DNA of 35,377 nt, taken from positions 1 through 35,377 of the forward strand of contig CATYZE010000024.1 in NCBI GenBank assembly GCA_958415525.1. Direction: 5' to 3'. Position 1 is the stretch's first letter, and every line of letters begins with the position of its first letter. Position numbers and translations under genes: made by a program. Origin of the DNA: an uncultured Collinsella sp. Its GTDB lineage: Bacteria > Actinomycetota > Coriobacteriia > Coriobacteriales > Coriobacteriaceae. This document shows, one piece after another, positions 1 through 6,858 of this stretch. Under the pieces are notes generated by a model. It was not told the origin of the DNA and did no database searches. It worked only from the letters and a program-made list of their open reading frames with translations.

Positions 1-85
1 TGGGAAGGGTGGATGCCGAAGCGACACCCTTCATAACGACGCCGATGGCTTGTGTAAGCGAGCTCTGGCTGACGGTGAACTTCAT
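1..85 (-). CDS. dnaN: DNA polymerase III beta sliding clamp, N-terminal fragment (truncated by window edge)
   Basis: Only the first 28 codons lie in the window; the gene runs off the left edge on the minus strand. The ATG is at 85-83. The translation begins MKFTVSQSSL, then a T-Q-A-I-x-x-V-M-K-G-V segment, which is the usual start of the beta clamp, the ring that tethers DNA polymerase III to the template. A GAAAGG ribosome binding site lies about nine bases upstream in the dnaA-dnaN gap. The position directly downstream of dnaA on the same strand is the standard dnaA-dnaN order and supports the call despite the short length. Confidence 0.85.
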   Translation of the reverse strand, partial: MKFTVSQSSLTQAIGVVMKGVASASTLP

Positions 86-323
86 CTTTTAATACCTTTC
101 TATAGATATAAATATCTTAATAATAGTAATAGCACTGGCGAAACTGTTGATTACTCCCAAAGACGCAGGTCAGACCCAGAAAGAGAATCGACAGCAACCT
201 GTGTGCAACAGGGGTGGTTTTCCACGTTCAAAACCTGCGCAAAACTTTTCATCACCGCGGGTTGGGTTTTAGACACCTTATGCCCGTGGTTTCGACAAGT
301 TTTCAACAGGTGTCTCTATTTCC
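86..323. other. dnaA-dnaN intergenic region, probable oriC half with unwinding element
   Basis: Non-coding gap between dnaA and dnaN. Positions about 86-132 are very AT-rich for this GC-rich sequence and would suit a DNA unwinding element. DnaA-box-like 9-mers are TTTTCAACA at 300-308 (plus), TTTTCCACG at 219-227 (plus), TGTGCAACA at 203-211 (plus, weak), TTTTCATCA at 246-254 (plus, weak) and TAATCAACA at 153-145 (minus). The 14-mer AGTTTTCAACAGGT at 298-311 recurs as its reverse complement twice upstream of the gene before dnaA. The dnaA-dnaN gap is a classic location for an origin unwinding region, as in Bacillus. Function is inferred. Confidence 0.7.
118..132 (-). promoter_or_regulatory. 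DnaA-trio-like repeat array (five triplets)
   Basis: On the minus strand (dnaA sense) the bases read CTA TTA CTA TTA TTA, five consecutive triplets fitting the known DnaA-trio pattern (3'-G/A-A-T/A-5' on the opposite strand). They follow a DnaA-box-like TAATCAACA (153-145) after a 12-base spacer containing the GC-rich CGCCAGTG, and run straight into an AT-rich tract. This box, GC spacer, trios, AT order matches the basal unwinding system described in Bacillus subtilis. DnaA would assemble along these triplets on single-stranded DNA. Confidence 0.6.
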
Positions 324-2048
324 CTACGAGCGCAGTGTAATTTTATCGCGCAGCGACTTGAGGTCTTCGGTGACGGTGCGGTCTTCCTGAATCATCTTCT
401 GGACCTTTTTGTAACTCGTGCTGACGGTCGAGTGGTTGCGGTTGCCAAATTCGGCGCCCACCGCCGTGGTCGTCATCTCGCACATCTCGATGGCCAGGTA
501 GATAGCGATATGGCGTGCTTTGGCGATATTGGCGTTGCGACGCGGGCCGATGAGCTCCTCGTGCGTCACGCCGTACTGCTCTTCGATGACGGACTGAACC
601 GTCTGGACGTTGATCTTTTTGGCCGATGTGTCAAAGTACTGGCCGGCGATGGCGTCGATATCGTCAAAGGTGAGCTCCCCGCCCTCGCGCTCGCGGTCGC
701 CCGCCTCGCCGGCGCAGCGCTCGCAAAAGCTCTCGAGTTCGCGGATGTTGGTGCCCGAGACCTCGGCCATGTGTTTAAAGTGCTCGTCGGTCAGGTGCCC
801 GCTGTCGCCCCCATAGGCCGCCAGCAGCGAGTCGTCGCCTGCCTCGGGAGCGGCGACGATGGTGTTCTCGTAATAGCGCTGCAAGATCTTGTATTTCATC
901 TCGTAGCTGGGCTCTGCGACCAGGCAGAGCATGCCGGCGTTGAAGCGGCTGGTCAGACGCTCGTCCATGCTCAGGTCCTTGGGGGCGCGGTCTGCCGCGA
1001 TGACGACCTTCTTGTTGTTGCGGATGAACTCGTCCATGAGCTGGAAAAAGTAGTCCACGCTCGCGCGCTTGCCGATGATGTTTTGGATGTCATCGATGAT
1101 GAGCACGTCCACGCCGTGGTATGCCTGCATGATGGGGGCGTTGCTCTTCTTTTGGCGGTCGAACTCGGTCATCAGGTCGTCCAGATATGCCTGGGAGTTG
1201 GCATACTTGACCTTGATCTCGGGCGACTTCTCGGCGAGCTCGTTTTTGATGGCAAGCAGCAGGTGCGTCTTGCCTAGGCCCGATTTGCCGTAGATGAACA
1301 GTGATGTGCACGTGCCGCGCTCGTCCGCGAGGGCGGCAAACTTGAGTGCCGAGCGATAGGCATGGCTGTTCTCGGGGCCGTAGACAAAGTTCTCAAAGGT
1401 AAATTTTGAGTTCGCGGCGAGCGGGGCTCCATCCGTATTCTGCTCGGCCGGCACGGTCGGTGCCGGCATGGGTGAAGCGGGGGTCGCAGCTTGCGTGGAC
1501 TTAGTCGGCGCCCCGCCCTTCATTTGGTTCATCATGCGACGAAAATCATCGGCCGAGAGCGTGTTCTTGATTGCAATGCCCGAATCCGCGCCCGCCGCTG
1601 CGTCGTGAGCGATAGGCATGTGCGTGACGGGTGCGTTCGTTGACGTCGCCGCCGCGGTCGGCAACAGTGCCATGGTTTCACGGGAAACATCGCTGTGCTG
1701 GTGCTCGATTGTCGGCACGTCGCCTGCGGAGGCCGGCACCGCCGGGGAGGCAGCGGGAGCCGTGGCGGGCGCCGTCGCGGCAGCAGATTCCGCCACGGCG
1801 CCTTGCGGTGCCACGATGTCGAGCGCGATCGGTGCAAAGGCGATTTCTTCCAGATAGGCCTCAATAGTCGGCTGATGCTTTTTGAGCTGCGCGATGGCAA
1901 AGCGCGAGGGGGCCTCGATCGTGAGCGTATCTTCGGTCAGGCTTATGGCGCGCGATTGCCCCAGCATGTTGATGAGGCGTGCATCTTGGCCGTCGCGCTG
2001 GCAAAAGGCGATGGCATCCCCAAGGATGATGCTTGCTTCCTCGTCCAC
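324..2048 (-). CDS. dnaA: Chromosomal replication initiator protein DnaA
   Basis: AAA+ ATPase that binds DnaA boxes and opens the origin; 574 aa, longer than many DnaA proteins because of a low-complexity Ala/Pro/Thr-rich domain II (about residues 80-215). Walker A GKSGLGKT is at residues 254-261 and Walker B VLIIDD at 315-320. Domain IV starts near residue 485 and carries the arginine-rich GPRRNANIAKARH stretch and the signature GNRNHSTV (535-542). The usual Asp before the His in the signature is Asn here (N538). A short insertion rich in Asp/Gly sits near residues 400-420. The start is GTG at 2048, set by GGGAG five to six bases upstream. The gene begins 15 bases after the stop of the upstream GHKL gene, so the two are probably co-transcribed, with dnaN following. 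Confidence 0.97.
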   Translation of the reverse strand: MDEEASIILGDAIAFCQRDGQDARLINMLGQSRAISLTEDTLTIEAPSRFAIAQLKKHQPTIEAYLEEIAFAPIALDIVAPQGAVAESAAATAPATAPAASPAVPASAGDVPTIEHQHSDVSRETMALLPTAAATSTNAPVTHMPIAHDAAAGADSGIAIKNTLSADDFRRMMNQMKGGAPTKSTQAATPASPMPAPTVPAEQNTDGAPLAANSKFTFENFVYGPENSHAYRSALKFAALADERGTCTSLFIYGKSGLGKTHLLLAIKNELAEKSPEIKVKYANSQAYLDDLMTEFDRQKKSNAPIMQAYHGVDVLIIDDIQNIIGKRASVDYFFQLMDEFIRNNKKVVIAADRAPKDLSMDERLTSRFNAGMLCLVAEPSYEMKYKILQRYYENTIVAAPEAGDDSLLAAYGGDSGHLTDEHFKHMAEVSGTNIRELESFCERCAGEAGDREREGGELTFDDIDAIAGQYFDTSAKKINVQTVQSVIEEQYGVTHEELIGPRRNANIAKARHIAIYLAIEMCEMTTTAVGAEFGNRNHSTVSTSYKKVQKMIQEDRTVTEDLKSLRDKITLRS

Positions 2049-2063
2049 TGTCTCTCCCGTTCT

Positions 2064-3416
2064 TTAGCTCTGAGCTCGCACGCGAGCGGCGCCGAGTTCG
2101 GTCAGATGGTATTTCTGGCCATGCTTGATGACCAAGCCGGCCTGCGCCAAGTCATTGAGCGTGCGTGACCAAGTGGGGGCCGAGTTTCCAAACGCCCTCG
2201 CCAGATCGGTCGCACCGCACGCTTGATTTTGCGCCAGATAGCCCAGCGCGGCGTTGCCGCGATCGCTTACGAACACGTCCGGCTGTGGCTGCGCATACTG
2301 ATTTGCTGCATTAGGATACATCATTTGAGCTGCTGATTGTTGAGAACTCTGCATCGGCGGCATTTGCTGTTGAAAACTTTGAGGCCACTGTTGGTAAGGC
2401 TGCGGAGGCATCTGCTGGGCCCAGGGGTTGTACTGCTGCTGCGGCATCTGCTGGTACGGCTGCTGATATCCCTGCTGGTACTGCTGTGGGAACTGCTGAC
2501 CATACCCCAGTGGCGGCATCTGCTGATATGGATATCCCTGTTGGTACGGCTGATATCCCATTTGCTGGCCACCCGGTGCCCCCGTCGCCTGCTGCATTGC
2601 TGCTGCATCCTGATCCGCCAGCGGCATGGCCTCTGGCGCGTTTGGCGGCATCGACATCGATGCCGCCTGGGGCTCTTGTGTAGGAAGCATTCCGGGCTGC
2701 TGCATCTGTCCCACGGGGGGCTGCATCTGCTGCGTTGCCATGGGCTGCTGCGCAAAAGCTCCCGGCAGGGGATATGTGGGCTGCTCCGTCTCGGGCCGCA
2801 CGGCAGCACCGCGTCCGCCGGCACGCTCTATTTCCTGCACGCGTTTAGGGTCCAGGCTTACCGTAACCACGGTGCCGTTGCCCATGTTGTCCTCGATGGA
2901 CACGGCCCCGCCGGCGTTTTCCAAATACTCCTGCACCATGGGAAACCCTGCTCCGGTTCCACGGATATAGCGCTTCATCTTGCTGTTTGCGCTGGTAACG
3001 CCAAAGTCGAAAGCGCGCTCCTTGTCGTCGATGCCGGGTCCTTGATCAGCAAAGCGGATGGTGTCTCCGCCGTCCAGAATCGAGATGATGGGCTCGGCAA
3101 AGTGCGCGTGGATAAAGTTTTCGACAATCTCGCGGATGACCATGAGCGAGATATGGCCACCTTGTTCTTTCATGCACTGGTAGACGGTGTTGGTCGTCTC
3201 TTCCAAATACGTGCGGACATCTTGCGGATCAATGACGATCACACGCGGTGTCGACAGCATGTCGTCATAGACGGCGATGCGCGCGGCGTACATGGCTTTT
3301 GGCGCCTGCGTGGTCGTCTGCTCGCCCTCCTCACGCTCTTCGCGCACGCCGGTGATGTGCTCGTTGTCGGGTGCCGGGTCTCCGGAATCGACCATGGTGT
3401 AAAAGTCGTCAGACAT
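2064..3416 (-). CDS. GHKL-type ATPase with Gln/Pro/Tyr-rich linker and C-terminal winged helix; function unknown
   Basis: 450 aa, no recognised gene name. Residues 1-45 are acidic and probably disordered. Residues about 55-190 resemble a histidine-kinase/SpoIIAB-type ATP-binding fold: N box with E96 and N100 (REIVEN), G1 box DQGPGI at 124-129, G2 box GTGAG at 153-157 and a final GNGT. No HisKA dimerisation helix or phospho-acceptor His is seen, so it is not an ordinary histidine kinase. Residues about 210-380 are a low-complexity Q/P/M/Y-rich tract with repeated YQQ, QMPP and QGY units. Residues about 385-447 look like a winged helix (TWSRTLNDLAQAGLV). It lies directly upstream of dnaA (15-base gap) and downstream of a DnaA-box cluster, so a role in transcription or replication control at the origin is plausible but inferred. 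The ribosome binding site is weak. Confidence 0.85.
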   Translation of the reverse strand: MSDDFYTMVDSGDPAPDNEHITGVREEREEGEQTTTQAPKAMYAARIAVYDDMLSTPRVIVIDPQDVRTYLEETTNTVYQCMKEQGGHISLMVIREIVENFIHAHFAEPIISILDGGDTIRFADQGPGIDDKERAFDFGVTSANSKMKRYIRGTGAGFPMVQEYLENAGGAVSIEDNMGNGTVVTVSLDPKRVQEIERAGGRGAAVRPETEQPTYPLPGAFAQQPMATQQMQPPVGQMQQPGMLPTQEPQAASMSMPPNAPEAMPLADQDAAAMQQATGAPGGQQMGYQPYQQGYPYQQMPPLGYGQQFPQQYQQGYQQPYQQMPQQQYNPWAQQMPPQPYQQWPQSFQQQMPPMQSSQQSAAQMMYPNAANQYAQPQPDVFVSDRGNAALGYLAQNQACGATDLARAFGNSAPTWSRTLNDLAQAGLVIKHGQKYHLTELGAARVRAQS

Positions 3417-3659
3417 GCCGCTCGCAATCTTTCAAAAGGTTTCGAACAAATAGTAGCTCACCGTGCAATGTTTCTCATCTTTCGACAACTTTTCAAAACC
3501 TGTTGAAAACTTTGGAAAACGGACGAAAGGTTCTCAACATTGCCAACATGACCTGTTGAAAACTCGATGAAATATCGTGAAAAGTTGCCATGCACCGCTA
3601 AATCGAGCTCGGCTTATGGGGGAACCGTGTGAACTGCGCAACCTTTTACCTTTGATTTC
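3417..3659. promoter_or_regulatory. DnaA-box-like cluster, probable second half of bipartite oriC
   Basis: Gap between the divergent GHKL gene and rpmH. The 14-mer ACCTGTTGAAAACT occurs twice (3498-3511 and 3551-3564), and its reverse complement lies at 298-311 in the dnaA-dnaN gap. Box-like 9-mers are TTTTCAACA on the minus strand at 3509-3501 and 3562-3554, TTTTCCAAA on the minus strand at 3519-3511, TTCTCAACA on the plus strand at 3531-3539 and TTTTCAAAA on the plus strand at 3490-3498. The cluster probably also overlaps the promoter of the GHKL-dnaA-dnaN operon, which would allow DnaA autoregulation; that is inference. The rest of the gap up to 3761 is the rpmH promoter and leader. Confidence 0.65.
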
Positions 3660-3689
3660 TTGACATTTGAACATTGATTTCCCTACAAT
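3660..3689 (+). promoter_or_regulatory. Sigma-70-type promoter of rpmH
   Basis: TTGACA at 3660-3665, an 18-base spacer, then TACAAT at 3684-3689. This near-consensus pair lies about 70 bases upstream of rpmH and would drive the rpmH-rnpA-yidD-yidC-jag genes. Confidence 0.75.
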
Positions 3690-3761
3690 CTTCAAGCTCA
3701 CGTGTCTATATCTGCGTCCGCGCCCCCGCGGACACTCGAAATGCAGCAGGAGGAACTTAAG

Positions 3762-3896
3762 ATGAAGCGTACGTATCAGCCTAATAAGCGTAAGCGTGCC
3801 AAGACCCATGGCTTCCGTGCCCGTATGGCCACTAAGGGTGGTCGTGCCGTGCTCGCCCGTCGTCGCGCCAAGGGCCGCAAGCGTCTCACTGTCTAG
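3762..3896 (+). CDS. rpmH: 50S ribosomal protein L34 (bL34)
   Basis: 44 aa, strongly basic, beginning MKRTYQPNKRKR and containing the family-typical KTHGFRARM and GRAVLARRRAKGRKRL segments. It belongs to the large ribosomal subunit. The start at 3762 is set by a perfect AGGAGG at 3748-3753. A longer in-frame start at 3702 exists but would place that ribosome binding site inside the gene and add residues foreign to L34, so it is rejected. rnpA follows after 20 bases, the usual arrangement. Confidence 0.98.
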   Translation: MKRTYQPNKRKRAKTHGFRARMATKGGRAVLARRRAKGRKRLTV

Positions 3897-3916
3897 CAGC
3901 GATACACACATCTCGC

Positions 3917-4255
3917 ATGAAGACTATTAAGTCTCGGCAAGATTTCGAGCATGTGTTCAGTCAGGGGCGTCGTTTCAATCACCCTCTGATTCGAATGACC
4001 ATATGTGAATCGGTTGGCGAAGGCGACTCCGGAAGGGTCGCCTTCGTTGGTGCTAAACGGCTCGGTTGTGCTGTCGTGCGCAACCGTTCTAAGCGTGTGA
4101 TGCGCGAGGCCGCCCGCAGCTGTGGATTTCCCGTTGCGGGTTATGACATCATCTTGTTCGCAACTCCCAAGACGAGGGTTTCCTCGCCGCAGGAGATGGA
4201 CAATGCATTGCGTTCGCTTATGAAACGCGCCGGCGTTGCCGGGGAGGAGCGATGA
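3917..4255 (+). CDS. rnpA: Ribonuclease P protein component
   Basis: 112 aa, basic. It partners the RNase P RNA (not in this window) to cleave 5' leaders from tRNA precursors. The family signature is VVRNRSKRVMREA around residues 53-65, including the RNR motif. The N-terminus KTIKSRQDFEHVFSQGRR is typical. No strong Shine-Dalgarno is visible; it is probably translated by coupling from rpmH. Its stop overlaps the yidD start by four bases (ATGA). Confidence 0.96.
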   Translation: MKTIKSRQDFEHVFSQGRRFNHPLIRMTICESVGEGDSGRVAFVGAKRLGCAVVRNRSKRVMREAARSCGFPVAGYDIILFATPKTRVSSPQEMDNALRSLMKRAGVAGEER

Positions 4256-4476
4256 GCAATCACGTTTTGCGACGTGTTGCCATCGCTCCTATTCGCATAT
4301 ATCAACAGGTTATTTCGCCCTTATTGCCTGACGCCTGCATTTATTACCCAACGTGCTCGCAATACGCCGTCCAGGCGATTGAGAAGTACGGTGTTTTGAG
4401 AGGCTGCTGGCTTGCCGTGAGGCGCATCGCTCGCTGCAATCCCCTGCACGTCGGCGGTTATGACCCTGTGCCCTAG
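4252..4476 (+). CDS. yidD: Membrane protein insertion efficiency factor YidD
   Basis: 74 aa, the usual size. The family pattern is present: an N-terminal amphipathic stretch with IRIYQQVISPLLP, then CIYYPTCSQYAVQAI and a C-terminal CNPLHVGGYDPVP. YidD is a small inner-face membrane-associated factor that assists YidC-dependent insertion. It overlaps rnpA by four bases and precedes yidC by 29 bases, matching the conserved rnpA-yidD-yidC order. Confidence 0.96.
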   Translation: MSNHVLRRVAIAPIRIYQQVISPLLPDACIYYPTCSQYAVQAIEKYGVLRGCWLAVRRIARCNPLHVGGYDPVP

Positions 4477-4505
4477 CGGGCACTCGCTATCGGAGGAAAA
4501 CTTAC

Positions 4506-5276
4506 ATGTGGGATTGGATCGTTAACATCCTTTTCGAGCTGCTCAAGCTCATCCAGACCTTTGCGGTCGACTGGGGCCTGTCCATCATCATCCTGGTGGT
4601 CATCATCCGTCTGCTGCTGACGCCGCTTATGCTCAAGTCGACTAAGTCGACGGCTCGTATGCAGGTGCTACAGCCCAAGATGCTCGAGATCCAGGAGCGC
4701 TATGCCGACGATCCTCAGCGCCAGGCCGAGGAGATGCAGAAGTTCTACAGCGAGAACAAGTTCAATCCGCTGTCCGGCTGCCTGCCGCTCCTGATTCAGA
4801 TGCCTATCCTGTTTGCCCTGTTTACGCTGCTGCGTAACCTGCCGCAGTACTTTAACGAGGGCACGTTCTCGTTCTTCAACATCCTGCCCGACCTGACCAC
4901 CACGCCGAGTGCCTCCTTTGCCGATGGCTTTATGGTCGCGCTGCCTGCGCTGGTCTGCCTGATCCTGTTCGCTGTCCTGACCCTGATTCCGCAGCTCTAT
5001 ATGTCGCGCAACCAGACCGGCCAGCAGGCTCAGAGCATGCGTATGATGGCCGTTGTCATGACGGTCATGATGCTTTGGATGGGCTGGAGCCTTCCCGTTG
5101 GTGTTCTGCTGTACTACGACGTCTCGTCTGCTTGGCAGGTTATCCAGCAGATTTTTGTGACGCAGAAGGTCATCGACAAGGCGAAGGCCGATGAGGAGGA
5201 GCGTCTTAAGAACGCGCCGCTGCAGGTTGAGGTCACTCGTCGCGAGAAGAAGCCGCGCCCGCACAAGAAGAAGTAG
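4506..5276 (+). CDS. yidC: Membrane protein insertase YidC/Oxa1
   Basis: 256 aa, the short Gram-positive type without the large periplasmic domain. Membrane segments lie near residues 24-42, about 93-110, about 142-165 and about 180-200. R35 in the first one (VVIIRLLLTPL) fits the conserved groove arginine of YidC. A cytoplasmic amphipathic hairpin (QPKMLEIQERYADDPQRQAEEM) and the NPLSGCLPLLIQMPI segment are family hallmarks. The C-terminus is basic (KKPRPHKKK), as expected for ribosome contact. There is no obvious lipoprotein signal, unlike Bacillus SpoIIIJ. Ribosome binding site GGAGG at 4492-4496. Confidence 0.97.
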   Translation: MWDWIVNILFELLKLIQTFAVDWGLSIIILVVIIRLLLTPLMLKSTKSTARMQVLQPKMLEIQERYADDPQRQAEEMQKFYSENKFNPLSGCLPLLIQMPILFALFTLLRNLPQYFNEGTFSFFNILPDLTTTPSASFADGFMVALPALVCLILFAVLTLIPQLYMSRNQTGQQAQSMRMMAVVMTVMMLWMGWSLPVGVLLYYDVSSAWQVIQQIFVTQKVIDKAKADEEERLKNAPLQVEVTRREKKPRPHKKK

Positions 5277-5292
5277 TGGGATATCAATCTTA

Positions 5293-5306
5293 TTTAGGTA
5301 CCTAAC
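5293..5306. repeat. 14-base repeat with 12-base perfect palindrome, copy 1
   Basis: TTTAGGTACCTAAC, containing the palindrome TTAGGTACCTAA (5294-5305), sits between the yidC stop and the jag ribosome binding site. The identical 14-mer occurs at 8797-8810. Function unknown; an operator is possible. Confidence 0.6.
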
Positions 5307-5320
5307 TTTTGGAGTACGTT

Positions 5321-5890
5321 ATGTCTGAAGAGATCATCGAGGATATGCTTGAGGAGGTTGCCCCGCAGGTCGCGGGCGATTATCCCGAGATTGCACAGCG
5401 CTACAAGGCCGGTGAAGAGCTGACCGATGAGGAGCTCGACACCATTGCCGATGTTGCGATTTCCATCCTGCGTTCCATCCTTTCGCACTTCGATGCCGCC
5501 AACTCTCCTATCGATGAGTATGAGGGCGACGAGGGTGAGCTGATTCTGGATGTAACGGCTCCCGACCTTGCTGTTCTCATTGGCCGTCATGGTCGCACCC
5601 TTGATGCCCTTCAGGTTATGTTCTCATTGCTGGTGAGCCGCAAGCTCGGCTTTAGGTATCCGGTTGTAGTGGACGTTGAGGGATACAAGAGCCGCCGTCA
5701 GGACAAGGTTGCCTCCATGGCTCAGTCTGCTGCCGAGCGTGCCATCCGCACTCATAAGAGTGTTTCGCTTCCGCCTATGAATGCCTACGAGCGCCGACTG
5801 GTTCACATTGCACTTCGTGGCAATGACGCCGTCGATACTCATTCTGAGGGTTCTGACCCCGATCGCCATGTGGTGATTGTTGCTCGATAA
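5321..5890 (+). CDS. khpB: RNA-binding protein Jag/KhpB (KH-R3H)
   Basis: 189 aa. A KH domain has its GxxG loop at G88-R89-H90-G91 (LIGRHGRTLDALQ), followed by an R3H-type segment (PPMNAYERRLVHIAL) near residues 147-161. KhpB/Jag binds RNA and, in Gram-positive bacteria, affects cell division and elongation. The N-terminal 70 residues are acidic and do not clearly show the Jag-N domain. The start ATG at 5321 is preceded by GGAG at 5311-5314; an in-frame TTG at 5309 would overlap that site and is rejected. The position after yidC is the conserved one. A strong terminator follows. Confidence 0.93.
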   Translation: MSEEIIEDMLEEVAPQVAGDYPEIAQRYKAGEELTDEELDTIADVAISILRSILSHFDAANSPIDEYEGDEGELILDVTAPDLAVLIGRHGRTLDALQVMFSLLVSRKLGFRYPVVVDVEGYKSRRQDKVASMAQSAAERAIRTHKSVSLPPMNAYERRLVHIALRGNDAVDTHSEGSDPDRHVVIVAR

Positions 5891-5908
5891 TCTACACGAG
5901 CTTATGCT

Positions 5909-5940
5909 AAGGGGACGTGGTTTCCACGTCCCCTTTTTTT
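5909..5940 (+). terminator. Rho-independent terminator after jag
   Basis: A 10-bp stem GGGGACGTGG/CCACGTCCCC (5911-5920 with 5924-5933), a TTT loop and a run of seven T. Ends the rpmH-to-jag transcript. Confidence 0.93.
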
Positions 5941-5986
5941 GTCAAAAGTTCTCGATACACTGATTTTTGTCAGAAAGGAGCTTTCG

Positions 5987-6724
5987 TTGTTAGTACTTAC
6001 TGATCAGCAAGCTGACGAGATGTTGAGTCGTCTAACTTCCTATTGCAAAGAGTATTCCTTGAGCGTAACTGATACTGAGCTGAGGAAATGTATTCAGCAT
6101 TTGGATTTGGTTCTGGAAAAAAATAAGACAACCAATCTTACCCGTATTCTTAACATAGAAGATGCTGCGGTACTTCATATCCTCGACTCTCTTGTTTTGC
6201 TCCCCTATATCAATAAGGCTCCTGAGGGAGCTTTGCTCGATATGGGGACAGGTGCGGGCTTCCCTGGTATTCCGTTAACCATAACCACGCATCGTAAAGC
6301 TACTTATATTGACTCTGTTGGTAAGAAGGTTGATGCCGTCAATTCTTTTGTTCATGCTCTTGGGTTGAAACATGCTCATGCGATTCATGATCGCCTTGAA
6401 GAATATGCTCGAAGCCATAAGAAGCAGTTTTCTGCCGTAACCGCCCGCGCACTTGCCCCTCTACCGATTCTTGTTGAGTATGCGGCTCCGTTCCTCAAGG
6501 ATGGAGGTCTATTTGTTATCACCAAGGGTAATCCTTCGGATGAGGAGCTAGCTTCCGGCATGTCGGCAGCTAAGATTTGTGGCCTCACTTTGCTTCTTAA
6601 TGACGCAATCGATTTGCCTGAGGGCTTGGGCCACAGAGAGTTCATTGTTCTCAAGAAGAGTCACCCAGCATCCGTTTCATTGCCTCGTGCAAATGGCATG
6701 GCTAAGAAGAATCCGCTTGCCTAG
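5987..6724 (+). CDS. rsmG: 16S rRNA (guanine527-N7)-methyltransferase RsmG (GidB)
   Basis: 245 aa from the chosen TTG start at 5987, placed six bases after AAGGAG (5975-5980). An earlier in-frame TTG at 5939 lies in the T-run of the jag terminator and is unlikely. The SAM-binding motif LLDMGTGAGFPGIPL and NKTTNLTRI upstream are characteristic, as is the later TARALAPLPILVEY. The enzyme methylates N7 of G527 in 16S rRNA. Codons are noticeably more A/T-rich than in yidC or ddl. The usual position next to parA-parB holds; mnmE and mnmG, adjacent in many Firmicutes, are absent here. Confidence 0.95.
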   Translation: MLVLTDQQADEMLSRLTSYCKEYSLSVTDTELRKCIQHLDLVLEKNKTTNLTRILNIEDAAVLHILDSLVLLPYINKAPEGALLDMGTGAGFPGIPLTITTHRKATYIDSVGKKVDAVNSFVHALGLKHAHAIHDRLEEYARSHKKQFSAVTARALAPLPILVEYAAPFLKDGGLFVITKGNPSDEELASGMSAAKICGLTLLLNDAIDLPEGLGHREFIVLKKSHPASVSLPRANGMAKKNPLA

Positions 6725-6725
6725 A

Positions 6726-6741
6726 TGTTTCACGTGAAACA
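6726..6741. promoter_or_regulatory. parS site 1
   Basis: TGTTTCACGTGAAACA, a perfect 16-bp palindrome matching the conserved bacterial parS sequence. It starts two bases after the rsmG stop codon. ParB would load here. Confidence 0.95.
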
Positions 6742-6764
6742 TAATGGATATTAACAACTTGCAG

Positions 6765-6780
6765 TGTTTCACGTGAAACA
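6765..6780. promoter_or_regulatory. parS site 2
   Basis: A second exact TGTTTCACGTGAAACA, 39 bases from the first (start to start). Confidence 0.95.
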
Positions 6781-6803
6781 TGGCGGTTGATATCGAATCG
6801 GAA

Positions 6804-6819
6804 TGTTTCACGTGAAACA
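6804..6819. promoter_or_regulatory. parS site 3
   Basis: A third exact TGTTTCACGTGAAACA, again 39 bases from the previous site. The equal spacing (just under four helical turns) puts the three sites on nearly the same face of the DNA, 40 bases before the parA start. Confidence 0.95.
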
Positions 6820-6858
6820 TCCTCCGTTTGACAGCTTTAATACACACCAGGAGGGACC

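Noticed and set aside
50..340. 96-codon plus-strand frame across the dnaA-dnaN gap
   Set aside because: It overlaps the dnaN start and the origin elements, and its product has no recognisable features.
2337..3506. 389-codon plus-strand frame opposite the GHKL gene
   Set aside because: The antisense of a Q/P-rich low-complexity tract gives a leucine/arginine-rich product with no family features. The minus-strand frame has clear ATPase motifs.
3702..3761. N-terminal extension of L34
   Set aside because: It would place the perfect AGGAGG inside the gene, and L34 is conserved from MKRTYQP.
6828..6833. TTGACA as -35 of parA
   Set aside because: A -10 at 17 bases would fall on the ribosome binding site and leave no room for a leader.
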